Source: Echinarachnius parma (taxonomy: Eukaryota > Echinodermata > Echinoidea > Clypeasteroida > Echinarachniidae). From it: a stretch of DNA of 64,000 nucleotides. Within the stretch, counting starts at the first letter, position 1. The number at the start of each line of letters is the position of its first letter. A program made the position numbers and the translations under genes. The DNA lies in contig JBAMJV010008504.1 of the NCBI GenBank assembly GCA_037951105.1, positions 43,917-107,916 on the forward strand, written 5' to 3'. Under the pieces are notes generated by a model. The model was not told the DNA's origin. It saw nothing but the letters and a program-made list of their open reading frames with translations, and searched no databases. Below are positions 1 through 11,708 of the stretch, in pieces.

Positions 1-1083
1 ATTTTATTGTAGTTGTTTCAATCATGAAAATCCAAATAAATAGAGGTCCAGTTTATATCTAAGCCGTCTCTATTTCTGTAAATACCATGTTGAGTTAGAA
101 GTTTGAACTGACAGGCCCTGTTGTGTAGCCTGAAGGATCCCGGGAAGGTGTGAAAACTCTATTGAGAACTATGGATTAAATTGAAGAACCGCTGAATAAA
201 TTAAAGAAACCATTGTCATTTAATGAGCTCATTACAAAAATGGGCGAAAGATATAAACTGGACCAGAGTCTAACAATAAGTAATATTTGGTGACGTTGGC
301 CATGCATGGTCAAATGTATACTCACATAACTGAACCCATCCCATTGAAAAAAAAGAGCAGATGAAATTCTCAGATTGAAATGAAATCTTGAGATATGTAT
401 AATGATAAGCTGTGATATTAAGCTGCTAAAGGCCCGTTTATTTTGTTCCTAAAAATAAATATTTTTCTTTTAAAGAAAATGGCAAAAAAAATAAATAAAA
501 TGAAAATATTTTGTGGCTAAAAGAAACTTAAATAATTTGAGTTAAAATGCTCAAATTGCTAGAAAATCACGCTTGTTTGTTTTTTCCAAAAGGATTGAGT
601 TTTGCTATATTTTTTTACCGGAAAGAGGCAAAAAATTAAGTTATTACCTTTTACATCAATTCAGATTTTAAATTGCTTAAATTCAAAATATAACAAACCT
701 TTCAAGAGAGATTTTCAAGCTATGGGGTATGGTCTAATAAAGTGAGTCCGCTGGCTTTCAGAGGAAAAGTTCCTCAAGAAATCTACCTAGGATATCTAAT
801 ATAGGTTCTATTCTTTCATTTAAACCAGGTTTCGTTAAAAGTTAGATGCCTTCTGATAGAAATAAATCACTTTTCCGACACGATGTCTAACATGTCTAAT
901 GGAATTACTATAGACGCTTGTTCGAGTTTTAGTTGCTCAACGCTAGCGGGCGGCAGACTCCATGTGCTAAAATACCGCTTCCGCTTCCGTTTCACCAGCG
1001 GCCGTGTAAAATCGGGAGAGTTGGGCATCTTATGTATGTAGGATCTTTGCTAATATAGGATAATTCACAACGTAACCACTGTA
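1..1083. other. AT-rich sequence without a gene
   Basis: No open frame of convincing length or composition and no recognisable repeat is seen here. The segment is A/T-rich with short A and T runs. It ends where the left arm of a foldback element begins. Confidence 0.6.
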
Positions 1084-2097
1084 AGCAAAGACACTACAAG
1101 GGGAAGACTGGACACTGCGCCGGTTTTGTACAGTGATCAATGAAACGCTGAATTTCGTACATGGGGAAGGGCGCCCCTAGCGTTGGGTAGGTAAACTTCT
1201 TGTTGTTTTCGCGCGTAGCCATTGAAAACACAATAGGGAACTGGTAGTGAAGTATCAAATTCCTTCTTATTTTTGCTTTTTTATCTCAAAATGTACACCA
1301 AATATTAAAAAGGAATTTGTTTCTAAGTTTGTCTGTTTACAGGTGTAAATTTCCAAGAAATCTTTAATAGTAGACATGCAGAATCAACATTCACGTACAA
1401 GTTTCTTAATTTACTTGCTGTTAAAAAAGAACTCGTGTACATCATCAGGATTGTTGCTGTTACCTGTGTCATGGTTTGAAATCAAAATAGTAACTTTTAT
1501 TTGAATACCTCTTTTCTCTTTATATGAAGAATTGTTGTTAACAAGAGTGTCACATCCGAAACACAAGCATTTTGTTAACTGCGGCGCAAAAAATCCAAGT
1601 CAAGTTAAAGTCATGCAGGAAATCTGGTTCCTCTTTTCACTTTCTTCTCCAAATTCGCAGATTAAAACATAATGTTCACTTCTCATTTTCTATGCAAAAA
1701 AATACAGAAAAAAAAAAAAAAAGATTCGAGGATTTGAAAATTTTCATCTTTGTTGACAAATTTGCTCAAAAAGCAGAAATATTAAAAAACAAGTGTGCCT
1801 TATGTCTGCATATATTTCAAGTTCATACTTCTAGTAATCTAAATCCTGATATTTCATTTCATTCACCATGGATACATAAATATGAAATATGAACTTTTAT
1901 GTGAAAATGTTATAAATCAAACTAGGGACAAAAACTTAATGAAATTAACTCCTGTCCATTGTGTTTTCAATGGCTACGCGCGAAAACAACAAGAAGTTTA
2001 CCTACCCAACGCTAGGGGGCGCACTTCCCCATGTACGAAATTCAGCGTTACACAAAATCCGCGAAGTGTCCAGTTTTCCCCTTGTAGTGTCTTTGCT
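1084..2097. mobile_element. 1-kb foldback (TIR) element, non-coding
   Basis: About 155 bp at the left end (roughly 1084-1245) reappear as reverse complement at 1948-2097. The shared parts include the stretch around the NcoI-like CCATGG-free core 'GCGCGTAGCCATTGAAAAC' at 1211-1229 and its mirror at 1963-1981. The arms start near GCAAAGACACTACAAGG. The loop has small open frames (1572-1892, 1882-2289) without protein-like composition. This looks like a MITE-type non-autonomous DNA transposon. The CACTA at the outer edge is suggestive of a CACTA family, but the arm similarity extends slightly beyond it, so the superfamily is not assigned. Confidence 0.75.
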
Positions 2098-3061
2098 GTA
2101 AGCTATACAAGCATAGAACACAGTCAGGGCAGAGCTTGCAGAGTTCTATTGCTCACACTATCTACTCACATTGCTGCCTCAACATCACCACTAACCAGTG
2201 GTGTAGCGACGGGGGGCAAGTGCCACTTCCAGTTAAACAATACTGATATTTACACAAAAATACACAACCTGTGCCCCCTCCCCAAATAATGTATACCCCC
2301 CCCCCCCCCCCCCCCCATCAGCTCTATACCACGTTACGCCACTGAACACCTGTTACGTGCCCGTTGGAAATTATGCATGATATGGTAAATAACAATCTGC
2401 CCCATGCATTTGATAATATTATTTTGCTAAAAAGTATTATAATTAGCTCCATTTGCGATATGTTGCGATGTTTGCCAAACGATCAAATTTCCAAGAATGT
2501 ATAATGTGTATAATTTGTTACGAACTGAATTGTGAATACATTGTACTAGTGAGTTGATTTATCGACGATATCGACGATATCGACGATATGCATTTCATTA
2601 TTATCATAAAACGACTTATATAAAAGAGTACTTGCGATCTTTTTAATTTGTCACCGGCTCTGGTGTTTGGCTTTGACGTCTGTCCAGCTGACCTTTATAA
2701 CTGTTTTTTGTTTTGTTTTAAAATCAAATTATTTTCCATTTTGTTCTATCGAAAACCATCTCAAAACGAACATGTTACCAGATTTTGTCGGATAATTTCG
2801 TATGATTTGTTTTTTAGGTACATTATATCACATGCAATCAAATCCGTTTTTTTAAAGAGTTTCATTGTCCTTAAAATTGCATAGGGGGGGGGGGGGGGGG
2901 GGGGGTCACACCTCCACGACCCCCATCTGCTGCTAGCCCAGTTGTTGTTGTTGAAGATGTTATTTATATAGTTGTTGATGATGGTGATGATGGTGTTGCT
3001 GTTGTTGTTGTTGTTGTTGTTGTTGATGTTACTGTTTCGTTTTTTGTGATCACTCAAATTG
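2098..3061. other. Gene-free stretch with homopolymers and simple repeats
   Basis: Contains a 21-bp C run (2296-2316), three copies of ATCGACGAT (2561-2588), a 22-bp G run (2884-2905) and a GTT-rich microsatellite (about 2941-3033). Sequence next to the C run, ending in a GCCACTGA-like tail, resembles the context of other homopolymers in this window (for example near 52155-52195). This suggests a degenerate repeat family carrying G/C tracts. Confidence 0.6.
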
Positions 3062-3456
3062 AATATTTAATTAGTAGTATAATATAATATTTTCGATTTA
3101 CATGTATATAGCGCGTATCACGATTGATAATCATCTCAATAAAGCGCTTTACAATTATATTATTACCCCGGTCATCGGATACATTCTGCAATAATTGTCA
3201 ATCCAGCACTCAGAGCACGTTTTCCACTCCCTAGGGAGCACTCCAGCCTGGCAACAATATAGGTGCACACAATGCTAATGAACTACGTTCCATCTTTCCG
3301 GGTACACATTTATACACCTGGACAGTGGAGAGAAGCAAAATGTGGATAAATTTTCTTGCTGAAGGAAAAACGCGATGGGCATGTACTCTGGGTTCGAACT
3401 CGGGACCTCACGATTGGAAGGCACACGCTCTACCAATCTTGCCACACCATGTTCAA
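3062..3456 (-). mobile_element. tRNA-derived SINE
   Basis: Read on the minus strand it starts with a tRNA-like head. An A-box-like TGGCAAGATTGGTAGAGCG lies at about 3433-3451 and a B-box-like GAGTTCGAACCC at about 3391-3402. A body follows, then a tail with AAGCGCTTTATTGAGATG and GCGCTATATA (3105-3145). The same tail style recurs at 51847-51925. The two RNA polymerase III boxes in the right order and spacing support a SINE rather than an intact tRNA gene. Confidence 0.75.
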
Positions 3457-5483
3457 ATCACAAGGATACCAAATCATATATAACCTTCTTTACAATATCC
3501 TTTTTAATTGATGCCTGTACATGACCCAAATCCGACCTAACGGTGCATCATTTAGACCAAAAAATCAGTTCATATTCCGAGGGTTCGTTCCACTCAGAGT
3601 CTGAGACGGTGTCTTGTACCATCATCATCTCCCACTTTCTTGTTCCATCTTCAGGTATACATATGACGTCATAATATTAAGAGAAACCCATACCGAGTTG
3701 GATTATGCCGACTATATATGCATCATTCTGATGGTTAAAAAAAAAAAAATCGATGATTCATCGAGTTTTGAAAACGGCCAAAGGCACTGCCTGCATATCG
3801 TGGCATATTCGGGCAACAGCAAGTCGCTTTCGGGCAATTCAATGTCATATTCGGGCAAAATCATGTCATATTCGGGTAAATCGGTGTCATATGCATGCCA
3901 TTTTCGAGCAAAACAACGACATTTGGGGTAAAACTCTTCTCATGTTCGGGAAAATCATTATTATCAAAAGCATAGTTTTGGGGCACTGATCTAGAAGCGG
4001 AGACTTTTTTTCTTTCTTTCTCTTTTCCTTGTCAGGTAAAATACCGAGTACCGAGTACTGAAGCTGTGACATCATAAAAATCTATTATATCTAAATCTAA
4101 TCATTATATTTCAATAGAAAATCACTGTTATTTTGCTCTGGTATATAGTAACGTTACGAAACATAACAAAATAACAATGATTTCCTATTGAAATGAATTC
4201 ATTAGGATGGTCAATAATTATATATCAGCCAATTCGATGGATTTTTCAAAATGTTGAAATTTTGTGTACGCTCTTTCGGAAAATGAAGATCAAATGTGGA
4301 AATTCTGAAAATAGGTTTTTGATGACATCACACTTGACCACTCTATGGGAAGGATAATTAATCAGGCAAAATACATCGGCCCCCTCCCCCCTCCCCCCTC
4401 CCCCTGTGAACGTTGTGCTCCTTTGACTTTAGGGAGTTTTCGATCGCTGATAGAACTTAGAACTGAGACCCCCGAGTCCCTGATCCGTTTGAGGTTAGTA
4501 TGACGTCACAGGGTCTACCAAAAAAATCTCTACCACTACTATACCAGCAAGACCAGCGCAGTGCAGTGATGAGGAAAAGTATCCAATCAAATCAATGCAT
4601 AACACACACATAACTGCACACACAGTGCACACACTTTCTCCGTGCATACCTTCTTCAGATTTCTTCGCACGCATCTTGGTATACTGTACAACGCACCATT
4701 GTGGTAAGAGGTATAACTTCTGTACACAAACATATTGATAAACATATAGCATAGGAGAGGTATAAATTTGGACATTCATGTCAAGAAATCATCTTTTTAG
4801 TGGACAAATGTAGCGATGTGATGGAGAGGAAATAAGTATCAATATCACTGCAGCTTCATCATGTTTCGAGAGAAGATGGTTTGGAGAAACTGCTAACATA
4901 GAAAACCTAGAATGTGAGTATATCGAATAGTTTGTACACTTTTTCATTTGGGGGTCAAAGTCGCGATGCATGATTGGATTTGAAAAACTGGAACTGGAAG
5001 ACTGCACTGGTATTTGGTATTACTATTAGTATGGTGATTCATGATGCTCCATACTAAATGCTGTGGCGTCCTGTTTGGTATGGTACATCGTCTAACATCT
5101 AAAATGTTGATTTATATTCATTTTGGTGAAATTTTAAAATGTAGTTTTCTGTGCTCCAACTGAGCTCTAAAAATGATATCAATTATACAAATGTTGTTAC
5201 ACTTATGTGATGTCATTATTTGCCCAACATGAGCCCTGATGCTGAAATGTGTGTCAAGATTGTTTGTATAAATGTATATACATGTAAGTTTAAGAAATTA
5301 AGAAGTATGTTGTACAGGTTGGGAATCCAGTGAGTTATTTTGTGAGAATATAATGCTGATATGTACAGTATGATTATCATCCATATTATATTAAATAAGA
5401 TAATGTGCAACAAGCTAAGTGATTGATTGATTGTATGCAGTCAAGATGTAGTTGCTTGATATATTTTCTATAACCATGATAAC
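3457..5483. other. Gene-free stretch with a degenerate short tandem repeat
   Basis: At about 3795-3960 a roughly 20-22-bp unit built around CATATTCGGGCAAAATCATG repeats seven or eight times with divergence. A CT-rich tract lies at 4380-4406. The remaining sequence has only small open frames without protein-like composition, and I see no gene. Confidence 0.5.
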
Positions 5484-5488
5484 CTTTT

Positions 5489-6017
5489 ATGGTAAGGGTG
5501 AGAAATACCTTGGAACAGGCGAGGCTGGGCCGAGGCGTTTACCTGCTCCGAGGCTGCATCCCTTCCATGGGTCGTCGAGCTGCTAGCTCGGGGCTTCCGT
5601 CGGCGGTGCCGTAGCCCGACGGTAGCGGCGTGCGAGGCGGTCCGCGACGGGGTATACCGAAGCTAGCTGGTCGGCTTCGGGGGTGCGACTCCTAGCGGAG
5701 GCGCAGGTGATGTTGTTGTACACGGTACAATACGGGTTATATTGGGTCGATCCACACGATACACACATGTGAATACAGATAGTTCGGTGGAGCCGATGTT
5801 GCACTGACTTGCGGGTATAAGTACGTCCGTTCATCAGTGCAGGTAAGGTCAACTCTGGCGATATCGGGCCCGTTCGTTCTGCTGACCCGGCCGTGCGCGA
5901 TGCAATAACCCCGCGCACGGTGTGTGCGTGATCCGCGCCCGTACATATACTATACATGCGAGGGAGTGCTAACTACGGTAGCCCTAAAGGGACCACTGTA
6001 AATCGGTCCCTACAACA
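5489..6017 (-). repeat. LTR, 3' copy in element orientation (529 bp)
   Basis: It is near-identical to 11709-12240. The one difference I see is CTGCTAGC here against CTGCTCCTAGC in the other copy. On the minus strand it runs from TGTTGTAGGG to TTACCA(T). A TATAGTATA stretch (5943-5951, minus) lies about 70 bp from the minus-strand start. A 124-codon open frame at 5583-5957 is identical in both LTRs but is probably incidental. Confidence 0.9.
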
Positions 6018-6034
6018 TATCTCCCTGTTCTATC
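6018..6034 (-). other. Polypurine-tract-like sequence next to the LTR
   Basis: On the minus strand AGAACAGGGAGATA directly precedes the LTR start TGTTGTAG. A purine-rich run at this position is what primes plus-strand synthesis in LTR elements, and it supports the minus orientation. Confidence 0.6.
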
Positions 6035-8667
6035 AGAGTCAGGGGCACATACTGACTCTCAATTAATAAACACTTGTATGAACCTATTTACTGTGGGTAG
6101 CCTATATAAAAAACAATACACTCCTTACTCTAGAGCAACCACGAATATCAAATATTATATCTTCCTAATACTTCCAAGCCATTCTGCTCTATACAACCAA
6201 TCCAAACCTAGTACATAAAATAAATTACTCCGAGCACCGGGTTCACCTGGATCCAGTATACAAATTAATCAATATAGACCAAAACCCACATATAAATTAT
6301 TATTTAACCCTCAAATAACCCAGCTGGGAGATCACTTATCTATCCAAAAAACAACCCAAGGGCAATACCACCAGAACAGACCAAACAACCATCCCAACAG
6401 CTAACCGGGGCTCTCATGGGCTGGCCAGTCTGGTACAAAGTCAAACAGGCCGACCCATTCCTGGTAGCTGCGGAGACATTCAATACAGCCACCAGCTCTT
6501 CTAGTGTGCCGTACAGACGAAGGGCGAGAGCCTACCGAAAGGTGGCAGCGCCATAAACCAACACACGTTACTAAGACCGAGATCTCCCGGAGAGATAACA
6601 ACTGTCAGACCGGGGTTCCCGATCTCAGTCCATGCAACCGATCATGTAGCATAAGCTCCGGAGGCAGAGTCGGCGCAATATATATACACGATTACTATGA
6701 CTAACTTTCCAAACTAGGCGTTCAGCTCTCGAGCTCCCGAACTTGTAATCTAGTTCTCCCCAACTAGCAAGCAGTTCAGCTACTAGCTCTCCTGATCAGC
6801 TAAGTTCTAATAGACTAGCCGTTCAGCTCATAGAGCTTCTGATCGTGCATGCTAATTGGTTTGGACTAGCAGTTCAGCTCTCCTGATCAGCCTGCTAATA
6901 ATTATAAACGAATAACGATCCCTCTACATTTAAACACACTCAAGAACGCCCCTGGATGCGTCGCATTAATAACCACTTACTTGCCTAAATTGAAAACCTA
7001 CTTCTATGAACATCGACTACAATACTGCGGACACGAGCACTTGCCGTCATAACCGCAAATTATAAATTCAATCACCATATATAAATCAATAATCGCCAAA
7101 CAAAGTAACGTTGGCGTGCATGTATGCATTAAATTTCCCAACCAAATATCAATGCATATTCCAACTAAATTCCATATTTATACAATAGGCAAAATATCAA
7201 TTGAGGCAAATGGTTGCGAGGAGCTTTCGCTTGCAATGTAAGTGCGCACCATACTAATTCATAGGCATACTGCACAATGCGCTCAGTCAATTTCAATACG
7301 CGCCGAAGCTTGTGTGAAGCATGCAAGGTCCAAAACAATCTAAGGGGAGACAACCAAGGGCATAGCTAGACTAATGAGGCAATCCCAAAGAAAAGTATAG
7401 TTACTAGCGAGACGGGGATCATCTGATCAACGGAGACCAGCCCCGTCTAGCGAGACGGGGATCATCTGATCAACGGTGACCAGCCCTGTCGAGCAAGACG
7501 GGGATCATCTGATCAACGGAGACCAGCCCTGTCTCTTCAGCCGGAAAGCCTAGACTCAAGAACTACTAGAGAGACGGGGAGAATCTGATCTATGGAGACC
7601 AGCCCTGTCTAGCGAGACGGGGATCATCTGATCAACGGTGACCAGCCCTGTCGAGCAAGACGGGGATCATCTGATCAACGGAGACCAGCCCTGTCTCTTC
7701 AGCCGGAAAGCATAGACTCCAAACTACTAGAGAGACGGGGAGAATCTGATCTATGGAGACCAGCCCTGTCTCTTCATAAGTAGCTCTAATTTAGACACAA
7801 ATAAATAAAAGTCATCTCACACATTTCCCTCCCCCTTTTATCAAAAAAGGAACAGTCACACATCCATAAACACACTTCGACACTAAGAGGTACCACCCCC
7901 GATGAGCTTACATTCCAAACACCACTAACAAGCATCCAAAATTTTACAAAAAGACGTACGCTTATACACAATACCTACTACTGGCATAAACAACACAAGC
8001 ACCCTAGTCTACTATAAAATAAACTACCAGCTCATCCAACTTCGAATAACAACTCAAAACCAGTCACCGCTATAATTAACAAGTTTCACCATCATTCAAC
8101 TACAAACTATTAACTTTAAATTCGTAGTCACGATCATGATGACAAACAGCAATCTAACATTTATAACCATAACTGCATACAATACATCCTGGTAAGATCA
8201 AGCAATCATACACTCATGCATACCTATGCTTATAATATAATTAGCTCACCCACAAAAGTAGAGGATGCTAACACCTTATAAACACAGCCATACACACGCA
8301 ATGATGAAGCCATCGAAATACATTTCAATTAATTTTCATTCAAACCCAAGCACCTACACACCTAGCTCAATAACCGTTCACTTACACTCAACAGGAATCA
8401 TCAGCCAGGTCATACACACAAACCACGGATCCACAACTGCTAAGATAGAAAGAAACAGCACACACCAGTCATGGTTACATACTTCAAAGAATCACCACTC
8501 ACTCACAATCGCAAGGATATCGCAATCACACTCAAACTCATAACTAGCCTTACAGTCTTTCACTCAGTCACAACCAAATCAAATGTATCCAAACATACAA
8601 TAGTGCTCAAATCTGGAGCTAGCCTTATAGTCCGTCATTCAAACAAACCTAACAAAATAAAATTGAA
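6035..8667. other. Non-coding interior of the LTR element
   Basis: No pol-like ORF exists on either strand. Apart from the hairpin array, the stretch 6715-6900 repeats degenerate pieces such as GCAGTTCAGCTCTCCTGATCAGC. The base composition is C/A-rich on the plus strand, unlike the flanking host DNA. Confidence 0.65.
7403..7775. repeat. Array of seven hairpin-forming units inside the LTR element
   Basis: Seven copies of a 38-42-bp unit begin AGACGGGGATCATCTGATC and end GACCAGCCCTGTCT (units near 7410, 7449, 7491, 7571, 7610, 7652 and 7731). Each unit's ends, GACGGGG and CCCCGTC or CCCTGTC, are complementary, so each can fold alone. Units 2-3-4 recur as 5-6-7 with the same spacer (CTTCAGCCGGAAAGC), giving a roughly 160-bp higher-order repeat. 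The array lies in the non-coding 3' half of the element. Confidence 0.85.
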
Positions 8668-8976
8668 CTAAACTGAACTAATAAATTCCCCAATAGTCTT
8701 GCCTCGATCGTGGACCATACGGAAAGGCCGATAATATGCTCGCAGCGATGGAGCCACTGCCAAACTCGCAAATCCTTCACCCCACATGTCCAAGAATTTG
8801 TGGTAGTCATTACAGACTTTGACATCCGTGGGTGTGACCGATTGGCCAAGTTTGGCAAGACTAATGGCTCCCGTGGCACTACTGGAGGATGCCGTAGCAC
8901 CCACCTCACCTACACTACTAGGCTCAAGTGCTGTGTTCAGCTCGCCGGCGCTGAATGCTGGGCCGATAGCTGCCAA
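8668..8976 (-). CDS. Short second frame overlapping the Gag-like ORF
   Basis: This 102-codon frame overlaps the 3' end of the long ORF by about 40 bp and sits in the -1 frame relative to it. That frame is also open upstream of 8976, to at least about 9030. It therefore has no need of its own start and could be reached by a -1 frameshift, as in Gag/Gag-Pol junctions. The predicted peptide starts Ala/Gly/Ser-rich, then becomes Tyr/Phe/Arg-containing and globular-looking (FLDMWGEGFASL). I do not recognise a family. It could also be a decayed exon or an incidental frame. Confidence 0.4.
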   Translation of the reverse strand: MAAIGPAFSAGELNTALEPSSVGEVGATASSSSATGAISLAKLGQSVTPTDVKVCNDYHKFLDMWGEGFASLAVAPSLRAYYRPFRMVHDRGKTIGEFISSV

Positions 8977-10238
8977 GGCTGGGATGCGGCCCTCGATCCC
9001 AACCCACGACAGTTTACCGGACCATGCTGCTTGACCGATGCAGATTCAATGTTCACTCCATCAGTAGGAGACTGCAGATCACACGGGGTTTCCCGCTGGC
9101 AATCGTGACGCGGGACAATTGAATTAATAAAAAATGGTTCCCTCTCCACTGCACTATGTTCATTTGTCTCCACCCTGACAGTGCTTGGATCAATTGGAAT
9201 AAAATGTGACTGAACACTAGTAAGGCTAAGATCCAGTGGGCTGTCATAAGCAGGTGGTTCATCTACCACCGCAAACCGCACATCAACGCCACCGCTAGTA
9301 GGAGAGGAAGATCCTGATGGACGGGACTGCTCGGTGATGAGGCACAGCCTGTCCAGGCCGTTTTCCAACGTCTCGATCTTCTCCTTCAAGGTCGAGTGGG
9401 TGTGGGTGACTGCTTCGCTGAGAGACACCAGTCTGCTTCCCAGGCCTGAGAGCTGGATTGCGGTTCTGTTTTCTGTAACCCCAGCTTTGATCTCGGATAA
9501 TTGCTCGCTTTGCGATAGCCGATGCTCCATTCCGTCTAGCCTTTTATCAAGCCTATCAAACCTGCAGTCAACCTTCTTGTCTAGTTGATTAACCAAAAGT
9601 AAAATACTGTTCATAGCCGACTCTAAACGACTGGCAGTGTCAATTTGATCTAGACAAGAAGTATGACCTTCGGTTTGTACGCCCTGTGAAGACACGCGCT
9701 TTGGCACATACTGCTGCTGCGGCTTCCCGGGGTTGTATCCCTGTGGTGCTGCGGGGTTGTTTCCCCGTGGCTCCACAGGGTGATATCCCTGTGGTGCCAC
9801 GGGGTTGTTTCCCTGTGGCTTCGCGGGGTGATGTCCCTGGGAAGCTAACGCGCGATTTTGCTGGGGTTCAGCCAGAGCTGGAGCATACGGCAGCTGCGGT
9901 TCCCCGGGGTAAGAGCCCTGGAGTGCTAAAGCGCGATTCAGCTCAGGTTCATATTGCTGCCGCTGTTCTACTGGATAGCAAGGATCATCAAAAACAAAGG
10001 ACCTAAGGCTAAAGTCTAGGGATCCCGTAATGAGATCTAGCTTACGCCGGTCGACCAGGGGCTCCAGAAATCTGACCAAAACGTTGGGGGTTATATCACC
10101 TTCAGTCTGCAGATTACGGTGATGAATAATGCTAGCTGCTAGCCTCTCACTTATCCGTAAACCCTCCATCAACTCCTGGGTCTCACAATAATTAATCCTC
10201 ACGTATTGATCCATCATGAACAAATCCCAATGAATCAA
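8937..10238 (-). CDS. Gag-like ORF with HhH-like N-terminus and coiled coil (433 codons)
   Basis: This is the only long frame of the element, lying about 1.46 kb inside the upstream LTR. Residues about 12-58 match the pattern of a helix-hairpin-helix module: Ile-Asn, then a Glu-Leu helix, Gly-Leu-Arg-Ile-Ser at the hairpin, Ala-Ala-Ser-Ile-Ile, a following Arg and a final Ile-Thr-Pro helix. Residues about 100-180 are a Pro/Gln/Gly low-complexity region of repeats such as NNPVAPQGYHPVEPRG. Residues about 200-300 are Leu/Glu/Arg-rich with heptad-like spacing, consistent with a coiled coil. No CCHC zinc knuckle is present. The protein is probably structural or nucleic-acid-binding, and Gag is inferred from position only. 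Met-8 or Met-9 (MMDQY) could also be the start. Confidence 0.7.
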   Translation of the reverse strand: MIHWDLFMMDQYVRINYCETQELMEGLRISERLAASIIHHRNLQTEGDITPNVLVRFLEPLVDRRKLDLITGSLDFSLRSFVFDDPCYPVEQRQQYEPELNRALALQGSYPGEPQLPYAPALAEPQQNRALASQGHHPAKPQGNNPVAPQGYHPVEPRGNNPAAPQGYNPGKPQQQYVPKRVSSQGVQTEGHTSCLDQIDTASRLESAMNSILLLVNQLDKKVDCRFDRLDKRLDGMEHRLSQSEQLSEIKAGVTENRTAIQLSGLGSRLVSLSEAVTHTHSTLKEKIETLENGLDRLCLITEQSRPSGSSSPTSGGVDVRFAVVDEPPAYDSPLDLSLTSVQSHFIPIDPSTVRVETNEHSAVEREPFFINSIVPRHDCQRETPCDLQSPTDGVNIESASVKQHGPVNCRGLGSRAASQPWQLSAQHSAPAS

Positions 10239-11695
10239 TTAAAGTCTATAAAAAACAATCCTTTCACTCCCCCTCTTCGTATCTTTTCTTTTAAAAGGGA
10301 AACAAGCTAATCTAATATTTAACACGTTTCAAAGAGCCTGCTTACCTGCAATGTCAACTGACTCACATGAAGCCAAGAAGGCACGCCGGAATAACTGCAA
10401 GCCACTGCTGGCAAAACCCCCCAGTCATAAGACTGAAGGCCGCCGTGGCACGCAGTAGCAACCTTTGGAAAAGTGAAAAAGAAAAGAATTAGAACGGGAA
10501 CTCGGAAGACCAATGAATTAAGATGATCAAGAGTAAAACAGTGATCCCCAATCTTATAATAGCTCAGGGATTTAAAAATCCTCAAACTATTTAATATTTA
10601 ATATAAATTTAACTACAAATACCTGTATCCAAGTGCTCCGGCTAAGGCTAAGAGTAGGCGACTATACGTGCCGACGTTTCCCGCCTGCTCAGTCACTCAT
10701 TAATAGTCTGAATATACCTGCTTATATTATTGGCAAAGCATGCATGCACAAATATGTAAGTTATTTCATGGAATACAATTTATAACAAGTACAAAATTAC
10801 AAGTACATACGCATGCACAAAGTTATATAATATCTACCGAGTCATGCACTACAACCGACATGTACATTGTAATATTATTAATGCAGGCATGCACAAATTT
10901 ATATTTGATATTGAATATTTGTGCGCTACAAACAACAGTACAAGTAGTACAAGTAATAGCATGCAAACGTACAAAGCAAAGAATTCAATAGTAATTTCAT
11001 GCACTCAACTTGTAGTTGTACCACACAATTTGAGTTATGTGTTGGGCACTGTAATTATTATTACAAGTAGAAGTTCACACAAAATGCAATATTCAGAATC
11101 TTTTAAAGTATTGAGTACAAATATTCAACAACACTGCAGTGAAAATACAAAGTAACTGCACTGTAGTGTAAGTGTCGCTACTAAGTATTATGATCATGAT
11201 TATTTAATTCAAAAATACTTCCAAGTCCATGCGTTAAGCAACTTTAAAAATATCGCTAACAAGGTAGGGAATAAACCCACAAAAATGTCAGCTACTAAGA
11301 CCGAGTGTAAATTATTAGCACTCACAGGTGGCTAGCAATGACATTCAACAAGTAATAAAAAGTTGAAGTTTTGAACAATGACATGCCAGAAATTTCAAAA
11401 TGGCTGCTTTGCTTGCCATGTGCTTTTTCTATAGGAATTTTACGAAAAAATGCAAAGCTATCCCACAGTTTAATATAATCACAAATTTTACACTCACTAC
11501 TTTCACTCCCTCGCTAAAATGTTTTTGCCGTGGCAGTCACACACTGCACAGCTAATGGTGCTGTACAGCGGTCCGTCGAAGACTGCGACAGCGGGAGAAA
11601 AAAAAACAAAAAACGCGAAGACGGCAATTTTTCCCGACCGATGTAGAGGTCAAAAAACGCCAAAAAATGTCAAAAACTCACGCGAGTTTCGGAGA
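10239..11695. other. Leader region of the LTR element
   Basis: On the minus strand this is the 1.46 kb between the primer binding site and the Gag-like ORF. It has short frames only. The part 10740-11130 is rich in ACAAGTAC-like words. The A-rich run at 11597-11612 is not placed where a polypurine tract would be for either orientation. Confidence 0.5.
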
Positions 11696-11706
11696 CGTCG
11701 TCGCCA
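11696..11706 (-). other. Primer binding site, tRNA-Ser-like
   Basis: The minus-strand sequence TGGCGACGACG begins two bases inside the LTR. From general knowledge of tRNA 3' ends it is close to the complement of a tRNA-Ser(GCU) acceptor (TGGCGACGAGG), with one difference. TGG at this position is the usual hallmark of a primer binding site. Confidence 0.65.
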
Positions 11707-11708
11707 AT

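Noticed and set aside
1572-2289. Two adjoining frames (106 and 135 codons)
   Set aside because: They lie in and across an arm of the 1-kb foldback element and show no protein-like composition.
5583-5957. 124-codon frame, identical in both LTRs (also 11806-12180)
   Set aside because: It lies wholly in the LTR, spans the promoter side and has a composition explained by GC-rich LTR sequence. Identity only reflects LTR identity.
6018-6060. Plus-strand primer binding site after the left LTR (TCTATCAGAGTC resembles an initiator-Met site)
   Set aside because: It is about 15-20 bp away from the LTR. The minus-strand site TGGCGACGACG next to the right LTR, the purine tract and the ORF direction all favour minus orientation.
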